A DNA stretch of 64,000 nucleotides, taken from positions 1 to 64,000 of the forward strand of contig NW_023365763.1 in NCBI RefSeq assembly GCF_000003815.2, given 5' to 3'. Source of the DNA: Branchiostoma floridae. Taxonomy: Eukaryota > Chordata > Leptocardii > Amphioxiformes > Branchiostomatidae. Under the pieces are notes generated by a model. The model ran no database searches and was not told the DNA's origin. It saw only the letters and a list, made by a program, of their open reading frames with translations. Made by a program: the position numbers and the translations under genes. Positions 22,401 through 34,000 of this stretch are shown here, piece by piece; the stretch's first letter is position 1, and every line of letters begins with the position of its first letter.

Positions 22401-24018
22401 GGACGTAAACTGTCAAGAATTTTCATTTAACTTCTGTCCGTCACAACCGCTATGACGTAACACTTCACTGCTAGCGTAGATATAAAAATGGCGGGAAAAT
22501 GGCTGCGTACGTTCAATTTTGCCCATTCAGTCGTAGATCCGGGCTATTATGCAACGGTTCTTCACACTTTTACATGAGTTGTAGGTCACCAACAGAAATT
22601 CAAGATTGTTGTTGAATCATGTTCGTCTTGTGCCGTGAGCATGTGTTACGAATGAATTATGATCTATAAATTTGGCAATGAATGTGACAGTGTGTTCGTC
22701 CCACGACGAGCTGCCTACCCCGAAAAAGATACTGAAAACTTTTGGCCTTGTTGTCTTCGAATGCATTGTTATCGATGCTTTGTAAATGATGTATTGGACA
22801 CCTAGATGTCTGAAGTGTGCACAGCTCAGAAAGAACTATTGTTGCATCTTTAAGTTCCAGTATTTTTAATCTACCGGTATAAGTCTTATGGCTGGTATTA
22901 TGCCAATGCATGTTACCACAACATTACGTACAGAAATAACAGTTAGCAAGCTTAGTGTAACATTATACATTTTAAGTTAATCAAGATAGGAATTGACAAA
23001 TCTCTGAAGGGAATGATTTTTATGATGTCTTTGTCAATAAAAGTTTGATAATTAACGTTACCTCGGAGCCATTTTAGGAGGAAGATGTCATCCATATGTG
23101 GCTGTAGAACATCTTTGATGTTGATCCTGAACTGAGAGGAAAAGACAAATTACACAGCTTTTACAAAAGAATTAAATCAATAATTGTTGACTCTACTGAC
23201 AAATAATAATTGCTTCCAACTGGGACATGTTCAGAACCTAAGGCCAAAACAAGATGATACTCATATAAACTGGATATAAACATTAATAAGTACTTTGTAC
23301 ACAACCAATGTTTTTGGTGACCATCTGAGACCTTCCTCAGGGCAGTGCTAACTGGGGCTCTATTAGGACATAAAGTCAGGGGTTGTAGGCGCCACAAGAC
23401 CTTCTTGTGGGGGTATGGATCACAGGATTCTGCCCCAAAATATGGCCTAAATAATGGCCAGCAGAGTCAGTCCACATTAGTCCCTTAATGGCTATGTGGC
23501 AATTCTGTGTGTCTTGGTTCTGTACAAAGAACTCTGTCCAGTGATTTACCAACCTCATGAAACTACATTTATTTACAGACTCTCAGGCCTATATTTAATA
23601 ACCAGCGGCTTGTTTTGAGTAAATTTCAGCTGGTACAAAATGTAGGTCATGCGGAACCCTTCTGTCCTTAACACTAGGATGGCATTACTACCTGATGGAA
23701 TGGCCTTGAACCTATGTGAATTACCTTCAGAAATAGACTACACAAACATACGGGATACCACCAAGCAAATTACAACTTCAAGGCTCTGGATTGTCTCAAG
23801 CCAACAACTGTCAAGATAACAGCTCAGTGATCGTAAGAGCGACCTAAACTGGCCCAGAGATCTTCCTACCTGGCTGTTATCTACAGTACTCTACTACAAT
23901 TAGTAGTCTTATCCATGATCTGATCTGATGAGTTTAATATGACATCGCGATCTATTGATCTCACCTTGTCCAAGGCCTCCTGTTGTTGAGGGCTGAGATT
24001 TCCAACACGTCCGCTCAT
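16269..24018 (-). CDS. SEC14L: SEC14-like phosphatidylinositol/lipid-transfer protein, 13 exons, 455 aa
   Basis: Exons: 24018-23965, 23131-23062, 22013-21970, 21699-21637, 21151-20963, 20775-20700, 19521-19502, 18996-18936, 18552-18469, 18251-18145, 17632-17487, 17049-16877, 16549-16269. All phases agree (1368 bases). The start MSGRVGNLSPQQQEALDK and the core match vertebrate SEC14L2 closely. CRAL-TRIO N-domain about 1-60, lipid-binding SEC14 domain about 75-250 (DKEGCPVFYDPFGLLDVKGM, RLFPVLYSLVRPFLSEDT), GOLD domain about 258-388 (WQFKSDHHDIKFGVYMRK). Family members bind phospholipids, squalene or tocopherol in the cytosol. Odd points: exon 7 is only 20 bases, and residues 389-455 are a three-copy repeat absent from the human protein (403 aa). 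The last introns hold several MITEs. Which vertebrate paralogue it matches is not settled. Confidence 0.93.
17096..17343. mobile_element. hAT-type MITE, 8-base duplication TCCTCAAC
   Basis: Ends CAGGGTTGTAGCCAG and CTGGCTACAACCCTG are exact inverted repeats. TCCTCAAC flanks both sides (17088-17095, 17344-17351). 248 bases, no transposase. Internal GACGGA motifs link it to the element at 25416-25779. It sits 47 bases from exon 12 of the SEC14-like gene. Confidence 0.88.
17695..17943. mobile_element. MITE-like element with 19-base inverted ends
   Basis: AAAAATTGGACTTACCCAA at the left returns as its reverse complement at the right; weaker similarity extends about 50 bases inward. In a SEC14-like intron. 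No clear target duplication. Confidence 0.6.
19660..20330 (+). mobile_element. 5'-truncated LINE (CR1/L2-like) 3' end
   Basis: The frame 19670-20113 encodes the C-terminal end of a reverse-transcriptase ORF: VLEYACQVWHPGLT, then [14 protein letters not shown]. This is followed by a 3' UTR, AATAAA and an (ATTC)n tail at 20299-20330, the usual end of CR1/L2-type elements. Most of the RT is missing, so it is dead. Antisense within the SEC14-like gene. Confidence 0.85.
20361..20651 (+). repeat. Composite dispersed repeat with two 56-59 base minisatellite units
   Basis: A unique left part (20361-20536) followed by two units (20537-20595, 20596-20651) that share GGTGTGTTA and CCGAAGGGTGGT. The reverse complement of the whole recurs at 25276-25915, and the minisatellite part at 31601-32014. 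Confidence 0.8.
21185..21600. repeat. Imperfect tandem duplication, period about 210 bases
   Basis: Two diverged units (21185-21390, 21394-21600) share stretches such as GAGTCAGGCTTTTTT and TTGTGTTAAATGA. In the intron between SEC14-like exons 4 and 5. Confidence 0.7.
23285..23580. repeat. Dispersed repeat with TTTGTACACAACC motif
   Basis: TTTGTACACAACCAATGTTT followed by ACCTTCCTCAGGGCA, related to copies at 33575-33740 and 40660-40760. Probably an uncharacterised non-autonomous element. Confidence 0.55.
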
Positions 24019-25054
24019 CTTGTTTCCTATCCTGCTACTTGACTTCGTCTTAGCCTGAGAACTCGTCTCAGTCTAAAACAGCCCACTCTTCTGTTGTCTA
24101 TAGCCCTAAGATTCGTGGGAGTTGCTTGACATCACGTTTGAATCGCATACGTATCACCCATAATTGACTACATTGATAGCTATTACGGCATCATTGATCT
24201 AGAGATAGCAATAGATACGTGTATCCATGGTGACACGCCTACTTCCGTGTTTCATAAGACTCGCAGTTGACGTTTTGCGGCAAAAATATGTCGTGAAAGC
24301 GGGGAGTCCAAATATCTTAATACATCGCAGTTAGATTTGTAAATTAGGCTTGCCAAACGTTATTGTCTTTTACATATATTGTTAAGTTATCCTTTTATCA
24401 TCTGATTTAACAGAATTGATGGAGTTTTCTGCGGGAAAACCAGAAATCGTGATATTACGCCATGGCCGCACAACGTCACATTTCCCTTTATTCTTTGCGA
24501 CACAACAATGGCAGCGCCCATGTGAAGATTCCGGACCGGTGCGGATATTTTGTGGTTTGTTGACTATTACTCTGTGATAAATGTTCTGAATTGGTGGTAT
24601 GATATGCAGACCGGCTTGATGCATTAGGTGAGTAAATATGATGATGGTTTAGAAGATGAAATGCTCGCTACACGCATGAAGTTGGGTAGAGTACGTAGAT
24701 CGAGTTCTTGCAGGAGTCTCGCTCCAGATATATGTTTTTGTGGAAAATATTAAGTTATATGAAGGAGTGATGTTATTGACAGTCCTTGATCTTGTCATGG
24801 TGAAATCGCGTGGTGCAATCGGCAGCGCGATGGGCTCAGGCCCAAGAGTTCCAGAGTTCAAATCCTGCCATGCCATGCCACCGATCTTGTGCCCTTTATA
24901 GGAAAGGCGCTTTACACGACTTTCCTCACTAAACTAAGGTTCGCTCCCAGGTTTGGAGGTTTAACATCATGACATCAATACAGAAGACATCAACAACTTC
25001 ATTGTAATGCCTTTCCTTCCATTCCATTCAGAAACACACACAACAGTCTACACC
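24019..25054. other. Divergent promoter region between the SEC14-like gene and MTO1, with tRNA-like remnant
   Basis: About 1 kb between two oppositely directed starts, so regulatory sites may be shared. A GT donor at 24628 (TTAG|GTGAGT) and a polypyrimidine-AG acceptor at 25031 suggest a 5' UTR intron of MTO1. Within it, 24793-24875 resembles a degenerate tRNA: possible acceptor halves TGTCATG and CATGCCA, a box-A-like stretch, and box B GAGTTCAAATCC. The T stem pairs badly, so it is a pseudo-tRNA or SINE head rather than a working gene. Confidence 0.5.
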
Positions 25055-28000
25055 ATGTTACAAAGGAGATGTGTGAGGTTTGGGAGTACAGTCTCCACCA
25101 GGGTCCTGTCTCATCACCACACCGGCCATGACAGGAGACGCTGTCACACCGGCAGGTATGATGTCATCGTTGTCGGAGGAGGGCATGCTGGGACAGAAGC
25201 GGCAGCGGCTGCGGCCAGGATGGGGGCCAACACTCTCCTGGTCACGCACAAACTGGACACTATAGGTGAGTGTTACCTGTATCTGTATCTATATCTATAT
25301 AGCCAGTATAAGCTATATAGCCAGTATAAGCTATATAGCCAGTGTAACACACCAGCTTCGCAGGCAAGTAGCGTGGCATCAGCTGGTTATATTACAGTGA
25401 ATGATCCGTCACACCCAGGGCTCTAGCCAGCGTCCGTTTTTTTTGTCAATTGACGGAAATTTGCTGCGTCTGACGGAAAAATTTTAAAACCAATCCGTCA
25501 ACCTTGACGGACAAAAATCCTTGGCGGAAGCTACAGGCAGCTTGGGGACACCGTCCACGGCGGTAAAAGCCACACACTATTTGTTTTGCTATTGTTATGA
25601 TTGTTAACAATGTGTGTCGGTTCCCTTTTGCGTACGATAATCTCATTAAAACCCGTTTTTCAAGGTCTCAATGGCAACATTTACTACTTTGTAGTGTCAT
25701 AGGGAAAATGAGTTTTCGCGGTTTTCACGACGATTGGAATTGGCTGACGGAAATAAATTTTGAGCTGGCTAGAGCCCTGGTCACACCTAACTTTTGCACA
25801 TCTATCTGCAAGAGTTCTTTAAAACTATCTTTAAAACTATCCAGCGAAGATGCCCATGCTGTGCTTGGTGATAACTCTACTCTACAATAGTTCTGGGAAA
25901 GTACAAATTTTTGAACAAATCAACCCTAGTGGGAATTTATTTATTTTGGCTTAAGATAGATGGGTGGACCTACCTTTTTTTAACTTTACCTTTTTTTCCT
26001 TTTTCTTCAGGTGAGATGTCTTGTAACCCATCATTTGGAGGTGTGGGGAAGGGTCACCTGATGAAGGAGATTGATGCACTGGATGGAGTCTGTGCCAGGA
26101 TTTGTGGTGAGTTATGATTAAAATGCATATATGATATAATATAATTTGGCAAGAATACAAAGAAGTTCCGTCTTCTTATGACATGATAGTATTTTGCTAG
26201 TTGTCTTTTTTTGTTTTAACCAAATGGATTTCTCTTTTTTTTTGACAGACAAATCAGGGATTCAATATAAAGTTCTGAACACAAGAAAAGGTCCTGCAGT
26301 GTGGGTAAGTTATATATTAATATGTATCGCTATGTGTACTTAATACTACAATAATAGTCATCTTTTCAAGGTTGTGCAATGTATATGTATAGATGTATCA
26401 TGAATGAATGAATGAATGAATGAATGAATGAATGAATGAATGGTTTTATTCGATCAATGTGATCCATGAAAAAGTATATGGCAGCCACAGGCTGAATTGC
26501 ATACTTTTACAATTAAAATCATTGGCTTAGGCAGATACAGCTCGAAAATACAGCGGAATTATAACTCGAAGTTTGCATTTTTAAAATCGACAATAGACGC
26601 TATCTTAAAACAGATAGGTTCGACGTTAAACAGATGATGTATTTTTGACATGCACAATGCGTGGCTACAAATAGCTATTTACATCAGGTAACATGTTCAA
26701 TATATGGCTAGAGTCCATTCAGCAGGTTGGTCATGTAAGGGATAGGACTGTTCTTGTATCGGCTTGTCCTTGTCTTAACTGTGGATAGGAGATGTTTGCT
26801 TCTAGTGTTCCTGTTGCTGATGTTACCCCGTGTAGGTGGGAACCAGTTCCTGAATGTGTCTGACTCAATCAGACGCCTTGCAAAGCTGCGGCACAGTTCA
26901 CGACGCCTGGCCTCTAGTGTGGGTAGCTCCAGTCTGCTGCACGCTTCCGTGTAAGTTGTGTACGCAGGGCCAAGGATTATGCGGCACGCTCTTCTCTGCA
27001 CAGTCTCAATCCTGGCTCGTTGTGATGTTGTCAAACCTGCATGCCACGTGGGGGCGGCGTATTCACATGCTGGTCGCACAAGGGTCTTGTAGCACATAAG
27101 CAGTTCTTCTGAAGGGAGGTCGAAACTTCGCAGTTGTCTGAGTAGGTACAGTTTTTGGTTTCCCTTTTTTACTACGTGGTTCACATGTAGATCCCACCCG
27201 AGGTCCGCCTGGAACTGCAAGCCGAGTAGTTTCAAAGTTTTGACTTCTAACAGTGGTTCGCCGGCTATGGAGAACTGTGGTCTTGGGACAGTGACTTTAG
27301 AGAAAGACACATGCATCACCTTGCACTTTTTTGGGTGAAGCTTCATTTGCCGGTTGGTGGTCCAAGTGGTGAGGTGGTCTAGGTCGGCTTGTAATGTAGA
27401 CGTAGCATCATCACTTGCAATTGTTTTGTGCTTTGGTCATTGAACTTTTTTTAAAACTGTCTTCAAATATACTGACAGTATATTTTTCATGGATATTGAA
27501 TAGATGCTGATTTGGTGTACGGCATTATAGGGATATTGTAATTATAACTTATATAAGCATTATGAATTATAGGATAAATGTGGGGAAATACCAGTAGACT
27601 AGTCAGTGTCCTTATTACTTATTATGGCCTTTACTTGAGAGTCAGCCTTTGGCTTGGTCAAGGGAATATCCTTCCACAAACTAAGTTTGAACTCGCGATA
27701 TACTTCTTTCCCAGCATACTACTAGTACTCCCAAACCAATATCCTGTGCATGTATTTTCCTGCAGGGCCCCCGGGCACAGATTGACCGTTCCCTGTACAA
27801 GAAGCACCTCCAGGATGAGCTGTTCAGCGACACCCCTAACCTGACTTTCCTGGCCAGGCCTGTGGAGGACCTGATCCTGACACCCAACAGCCAGCCTGAC
27901 TCGGATGTGTGTAAACAACTGGTGCGGGGGGTCAGGCTGGGTACGTCTTGTAGTTTGTTTTATTTGTTTATTTTGTTCATAAAAAAACAATAACAACTAG

Positions 28001-31000
28001 AGTTCGGGGACCTCATACCTCCATGAAATATTTATTGCTTTTTTGTGGATGGTATGTATGTTTATAGTCGGTTGTATTTGAGAGTAATGGTTATAAATGT
28101 TATGGGAAAGTAGTGGTGTATTTATTTAATGACACAGAGGATGTCCATCTGATTAGTAATTATTAAAATGTGACACTTAATTGTGTAATGTGCGTTTAAG
28201 AGGTCGACGTGGTGTTCCTTAAGCTTGATGTTTGGCATTTAAACTGTCTAAGGTTGTCAGCATTATTGAGGTTCGACTATGTGCCTCAGAGCGGTGTGGT
28301 GGGAGGAAGTTGGGAAACTCAGAAAGAAGAAGGGATGTGGCCAACTTTAGTCAGATGGTGATTTGATTTTCCACCAATATGTCATAACATCAGCTGTTCA
28401 CACGGTACAAAAATGAGATGCACACTTTCCTCTGATAGCCCTACATCAACTGTAAGATGAATACTTGGCGCCAACCCCGTCTGCTAAAAAACAGGTACCA
28501 TTGGCTACGAAAGAGACAACTAACAACTGTCCCTTATCGTAACGAAATCAGAACATCTGTATCGCCCATAAAACTTCTGACACCCAACCCATCTAAGATG
28601 AGAGGACCTAATGGCATTTTAATCACCATGTCACTCAAATCAGCAGTACAGTATGTGAGACATCCATACCTGTTAAGCATTACCGTTAAATGTACCTCAA
28701 CTTCTTACAATTATACTTACGCTTCACATCTCCATGATATCCTAAGCAGACATAAATAAAACTAATTATCATATTCAAAAAACTTGGGGTTCCCCAAACA
28801 GCTGTCATACAAATCACCTCACTATCTGCTTGGAGCTAAGCCCATTAACAAACACTTAAAGCATGATGCCTGTTCCAATATATCGCAGATATAGGGGGGA
28901 TTTCTGATATTATTACATCGATTATAACGACAGATACGGCGCCCAAAATCACATCGATTCGAGCTTTCATCACAGCCCACCAACACAACAAGTATGAAAC
29001 CAATCCATCCAGTCGTTCTTGAGTAATCTTGTACACAGACAGAGACACATAACAGAAAATATAACCTCCATGACATTTCATGGAGGTAACTACTGTGCCA
29101 ACTGTTACAAATATTTCAAACAGTCCTAAGCAGACATAAATAAAACTACTGGGGGTTCCCCAAACAGCTGTCACCTCACTATCTGCTTGCAGCTAAGCCC
29201 ATTAACAAACACATACAGCACGATGCCTGTACCAATATATCTCAAATATAGGGGTGATTTCTGATATTATTACATCGATTATAACGACAGATACGGCCCC
29301 CAAGATCTCATCGATTCGAGATTTCATCACACCCCACCAACACAACAAGTATGAAACCAATCCATCCAGCCGTTCTTGAGTAATCATCTACACAGACAGA
29401 GACACATAACAGAAAATATAACCTCCATTCCATGACATTTCATGGAGGTAATGAAGTACAGAAATGTAACTAAAAGTGCCAGAGGAGGGGAGAAGCCTTC
29501 ATGGCTTGTACAAAGCCTTCCTCCACGTAACTGTACTAATATTAATAAGTTATAAGTTATAAATTTATTAAGTTATAATTAACTATAATTACTATTGTAA
29601 GTTGCAGATTTATACAATGTCAGTAATGATACAACATACTGTAAATGCCTTTAAGTTCGCGGGGATTTAATTTCGCGGTAGCGAGAAAAATGACTTTTCG
29701 CGGTGGATTTAAGTTCGCGGTAACACCATATACTGCAGTCCAATACCATAATAGAAAAATGTTCGCGGTGGATTTAAGTTCGCGATGAAGTGGTCACCGC
29801 AATAACCGCGAACATTAATCCACCGCGAACATTTCTGCATTTACAGTACTTGTATCCACTGCCTTTTCCCTGGCCTTGCTCTTCCTGTCCATGGTACTGA
29901 AAATGTGGTTTTATTGACATCTGTCTCTCTCCTTGGTGCTGAATGACTCTCTTGTCTATTTACCCAATATCTTGCATAGCTTTTTATTGGGGATATGAAT
30001 GTATGAGAGCTTGCTTTGCCTAAGTCATAGCTTTTATCAATTTAGCTTATATTGTAGCGATAAAACTTATTATGGACCCAATTACATATTAAGATGATGT
30101 AGATGTATCTTCTCCAAATGATACAATATAGATTTATCAAATTATTATTCATTCATGCATTCTTTCTTTTCCTTGTTTTACTGGTTAGTTTTGACTTTTG
30201 GACATCTGAGTGTATGATTGTTTTCACTCCTCCAATATCACTCGTGCGCCATGACAAACCATGTCAGGTTGTGTTCTTCTCTACAGATGATGGGCAATGT
30301 ATCCATGGTGACACCGTTGTCCTGACAACAGGTACCTTCCTGAGGGGACAGATCAACATCGGCCTGGAGACCAGACCAGCAGGCAGGGTGGGCGACGCTC
30401 CGGCCATCGGGCTGGCCAGATCACTGGAGGACGCAGGCTTCACTGTGGGCAGGCTCAAGACAGGTGGGGGCCTGGCTTACTAGTTACTTTTGCCAAGAAG
30501 GCTATATTTACCTAGTACATGAAAAATGGAGGTATGGTCTTTGATATGGCTGTGTGTCTGTCTGTCTTTGTGTGTCTGTCTGATTGTATTTGTGGATGTT
30601 TGTGGTCAGCATAACTCAAGAACCTCTGGACGTATTACAATGATATTTGGTATGTGGGTAGGGGTTGGGAAGACGAAAGTCAAGGTCGATTTTGGGCCCC
30701 CTTGTAATCTTGGTACTGCAGCAGAAATTCCGTGTTTTTTATCTTTTGACCTGAATGTGCTATGGTCTACTGCCCCTACAACCCCAAAAGGCTATCGGAC
30801 TACCTTAATCTTTACCTTTGTATTGAGCCATATTTGTAATAATGTGATACAGTTTGGATTGATTCGAGAACACTGACACTTACTTATTTTTTCCACACTA
30901 TCACAGTAAAGTTACGAAATACTGGTACACAGAGATATCCATTCGATGAACTCATAGCCTATTGTCTAGTTAAACACATGTGACATATGACACACAGTTT

Positions 31001-34000
31001 GCTTCTTTCTTCTTCGATCTTTTTTCTTTCATCTAGTCATGGATTTTTTGTGGTTTCCAACATGGTAAGTTTGTCTTTACCTTAACTTCACAGGTACACC
31101 ACCCAGGGTGGATGGACGTACCATAGACTACACACATCTGTCCCCACAGCCTGGAGACGACCCTCCACAGCCTTTCTCTTTCCTCAATGATGCTGTGTGG
31201 ATCAAGGTACTGGCTAGATTGGTTATGTTATGCATGATGTGTGCCACTTCCATTCCTACTGCAGTAGACATCTAGTTTTCAGTAAAAAAAGAGTTTAGAA
31301 GAATGTCCCATCTGACTGTCTCTCTGCCTGTCAGCTAGCGTGGAATATCTTTATGAAATTGCGTGTTCCAAAGATAATAACATGTTTAGCATATGTATGA
31401 TGGAACTGATTCAGTTTATCACCTTTAATTGACGTTGTCCAGCCAGAAGACCAGGTGCTCTGTCACCTTACCCACACCAACTCCACTGTGGACAAGATAA
31501 TCCTGGATAATCTTCACCTGGACAGACATGTACTGGAGGAGACTACAGGACCGAGGTGTGTCTTCAGGGATGTGTTTCTGTCTAGCCACTCTTTGGTGTG
31601 ACACACCAGCTTCTGTATCTGTACATGTATCTGTATAACTGCCTTTTACTGTAAACACACCAGCTTCTGTATCTATATCTCTTTCTGTTTTGTGGTATAT
31701 AACAACCATTCAGCATAACACACTAGCTGATATATCCACGTCTCTTTCCGTAGTTAATTAGTATAACTGCCATTCAGCATAACCACCAGCTTCTTTATCT
31801 GTATCTCTTTTTGTATAGCCTGTATAACAACCCTTGGGCATAACACCAGCTAATCTGTATCTGTATCTGTATGGCGAGCATAACTGCCCTTTGGCATAAG
31901 ATGACGGCTTCTGTAGGTATTTTTATTTGTATAGCAGGCATAACTGCTCTAGGGTGTAACATACCAGCTTCCATATCTTTATCTGTATAGTCTGTATAAC
32001 TGCCTTTTGGCGTACCTAATTTGATAACTAGAGAGCTTTTTCTCTGTTCCAATTGCAGATATTGTCCCTCCATCGAATCCAAGGTCTTGAGATTCCCAAA
32101 AAGACCCCACCAAATATGGCTGGAACCTGAAGGTATGATGGAAGTTGGAAGTTAACATTGAGAGTGTCTGATATCAACATCATTTTAAGTAGCTGCAGTT
32201 CTTCCACAAATTGCTAGGAGGTGCTACTATCCCATTAAAATAGACCGCCTACATGTGTCACAAGCTTTTTTTTCTTTTTTGCTGTAGCACACCTGCATTG
32301 TTAAAAGATACACATTTGTCTCCAATAAGACAATGTTTGTGTATATGTGCCATTTAATTACCTTTGCCAAGAAGGTTGATATATTTTCGGTAGCGTTTGT
32401 GTGTGTGTGTGTGTGTGTGTTTCTAGAAGACCACCATAACTCGAGAACGCCTGCATGGATTGTATTGATATTTGGTATGTGGTATTTGATATGTGGGTAG
32501 GTTTTGTTTATATTTGTATTGGGAATAACCCATTGTTTAAAATGAGCTTGTGAAGTTATCGCTAGCAGTATCCAGTATTTCTATAGTATATGTAGTGTTA
32601 TTTATTTCTCTTGGTGATCATACAGTAAGCTTCTCCCCCCTCCACAGGCCTGGACACCCCCGTGGTGTACCCCAATGGTATCTCCTGCACGCTGCCAGCA
32701 GAGGTTCAGGTGGACATGGTCAGACAGATCAGGGGGCTGGAGAGGGCAGAGGTCATCCGGCCTGGTAGGACAGACTTTCTCCTTCTCAGTCAATAGACTC
32801 CTGGAGAAAATTTTGTCACTGTTGATGAGAATACCAATGCGTGTCCACCAGGGCTGTCTCCAGGACCCGGCCTTCCGTCCTAGGACAGAAATTTGCTTGT
32901 TTGGACATGAAATAATTTTACCCCATCCGTCCCAAAAATGACATAAAACTGTTGAAAAGGTACTTTCAAAAGCTTTAAATGACAAATTTAAGCAGGAAAA
33001 TCAGCAACACGGGCTCCCAAACAGTGAGTGGAACAGAAAAAAATTGCTGCTGTCCACACAAAAATAAGTCTATAGTTCTGTTAAGCCAACAGTGTCCAAT
33101 GAATGCTGGAAAATGCACAACTTTTTTGGCAGAAACTAAGCTGCAAGTTCCTCATTTGTAAACCTTTCTATTTTTGCGGCGACCTCTAAACTGCAAAGTC
33201 ATGACAACAAGAAAAATGCATTTCCAGTGTATAACCACCATACGACAGATTTTTTTCAACCACAAACTTAATTTAAAGCACCTTGAAAACCTCCTTTCAC
33301 CTTCCACTGTAAAAATAAAATCCCCACAAAAATGAATGAATGTACAGTACTTTGGCAATCCCACTCTGCAGGTTATGGTGTAGATTATGACTACATGGAC
33401 CCTCGGCAGCTGAAGGCATCACTGGAGACCCACAGGATAAAGAACCTGTTCTTCGCCGGGCAGATCAACGGCACCACAGGGTATGAAGAGGCAGCAGCTC
33501 AGGTGTGGAACCTTATTTTTTAGCTATTTCCTCCAAACTTTAAAAAAATAACAGCATTGGATAACAAACTTCTTTGTACACAACCAGTGTTTTATACAAG
33601 ACCAATGTTCCGATGACTGTCACCTTCCTCATGATCAGATTAATGCTCACGCAGAAGGTCACCAAAATGTTGGTCTTGAAAAAAACACTGGTGTGTATTA
33701 AGTGACTGACCAACCTGCCGAAACTATTCCCGGGCCCCTGGGTAAAAATGTGATTTACTTCCCCTTTACATTTAATTCCATTCTACAAGTTGCATAAATC
33801 AAAATCCCCTCAATGTTACTTTTTTTGTATTGGAAGTCTTACAGCACTAGTTTAGGAAATATAGGCCATGCCAACTGAGCCATGACTTTGATGAAGGCTA
33901 CTACAATGTGTACAATTCTATTCTTGTCATTTACATTGTTTTGTCTGCATTTTGCAGGGTATCATAGCAGGAATCAATGCAGTGTTGAAAGTACAGAACA

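Noticed and set aside
24793-24875. tRNA gene
   Set aside because: Box B is good and acceptor halves pair 6 of 7, but the T stem does not pair; treated as a pseudo-tRNA or SINE head.
25007-25054. Upstream in-frame ATG for MTO1 at 25007
   Set aside because: It lies before a polypyrimidine-AG acceptor at 25031, so it is probably intronic; the ATG at 25055 begins a better targeting peptide.
32849-32945. Third hAT-type MITE starting CAGGGCTGTCTCCAGG
   Set aside because: Start resembles the family, but no matching right end or duplication was found; a fragment at most (a similar piece lies near 61190).
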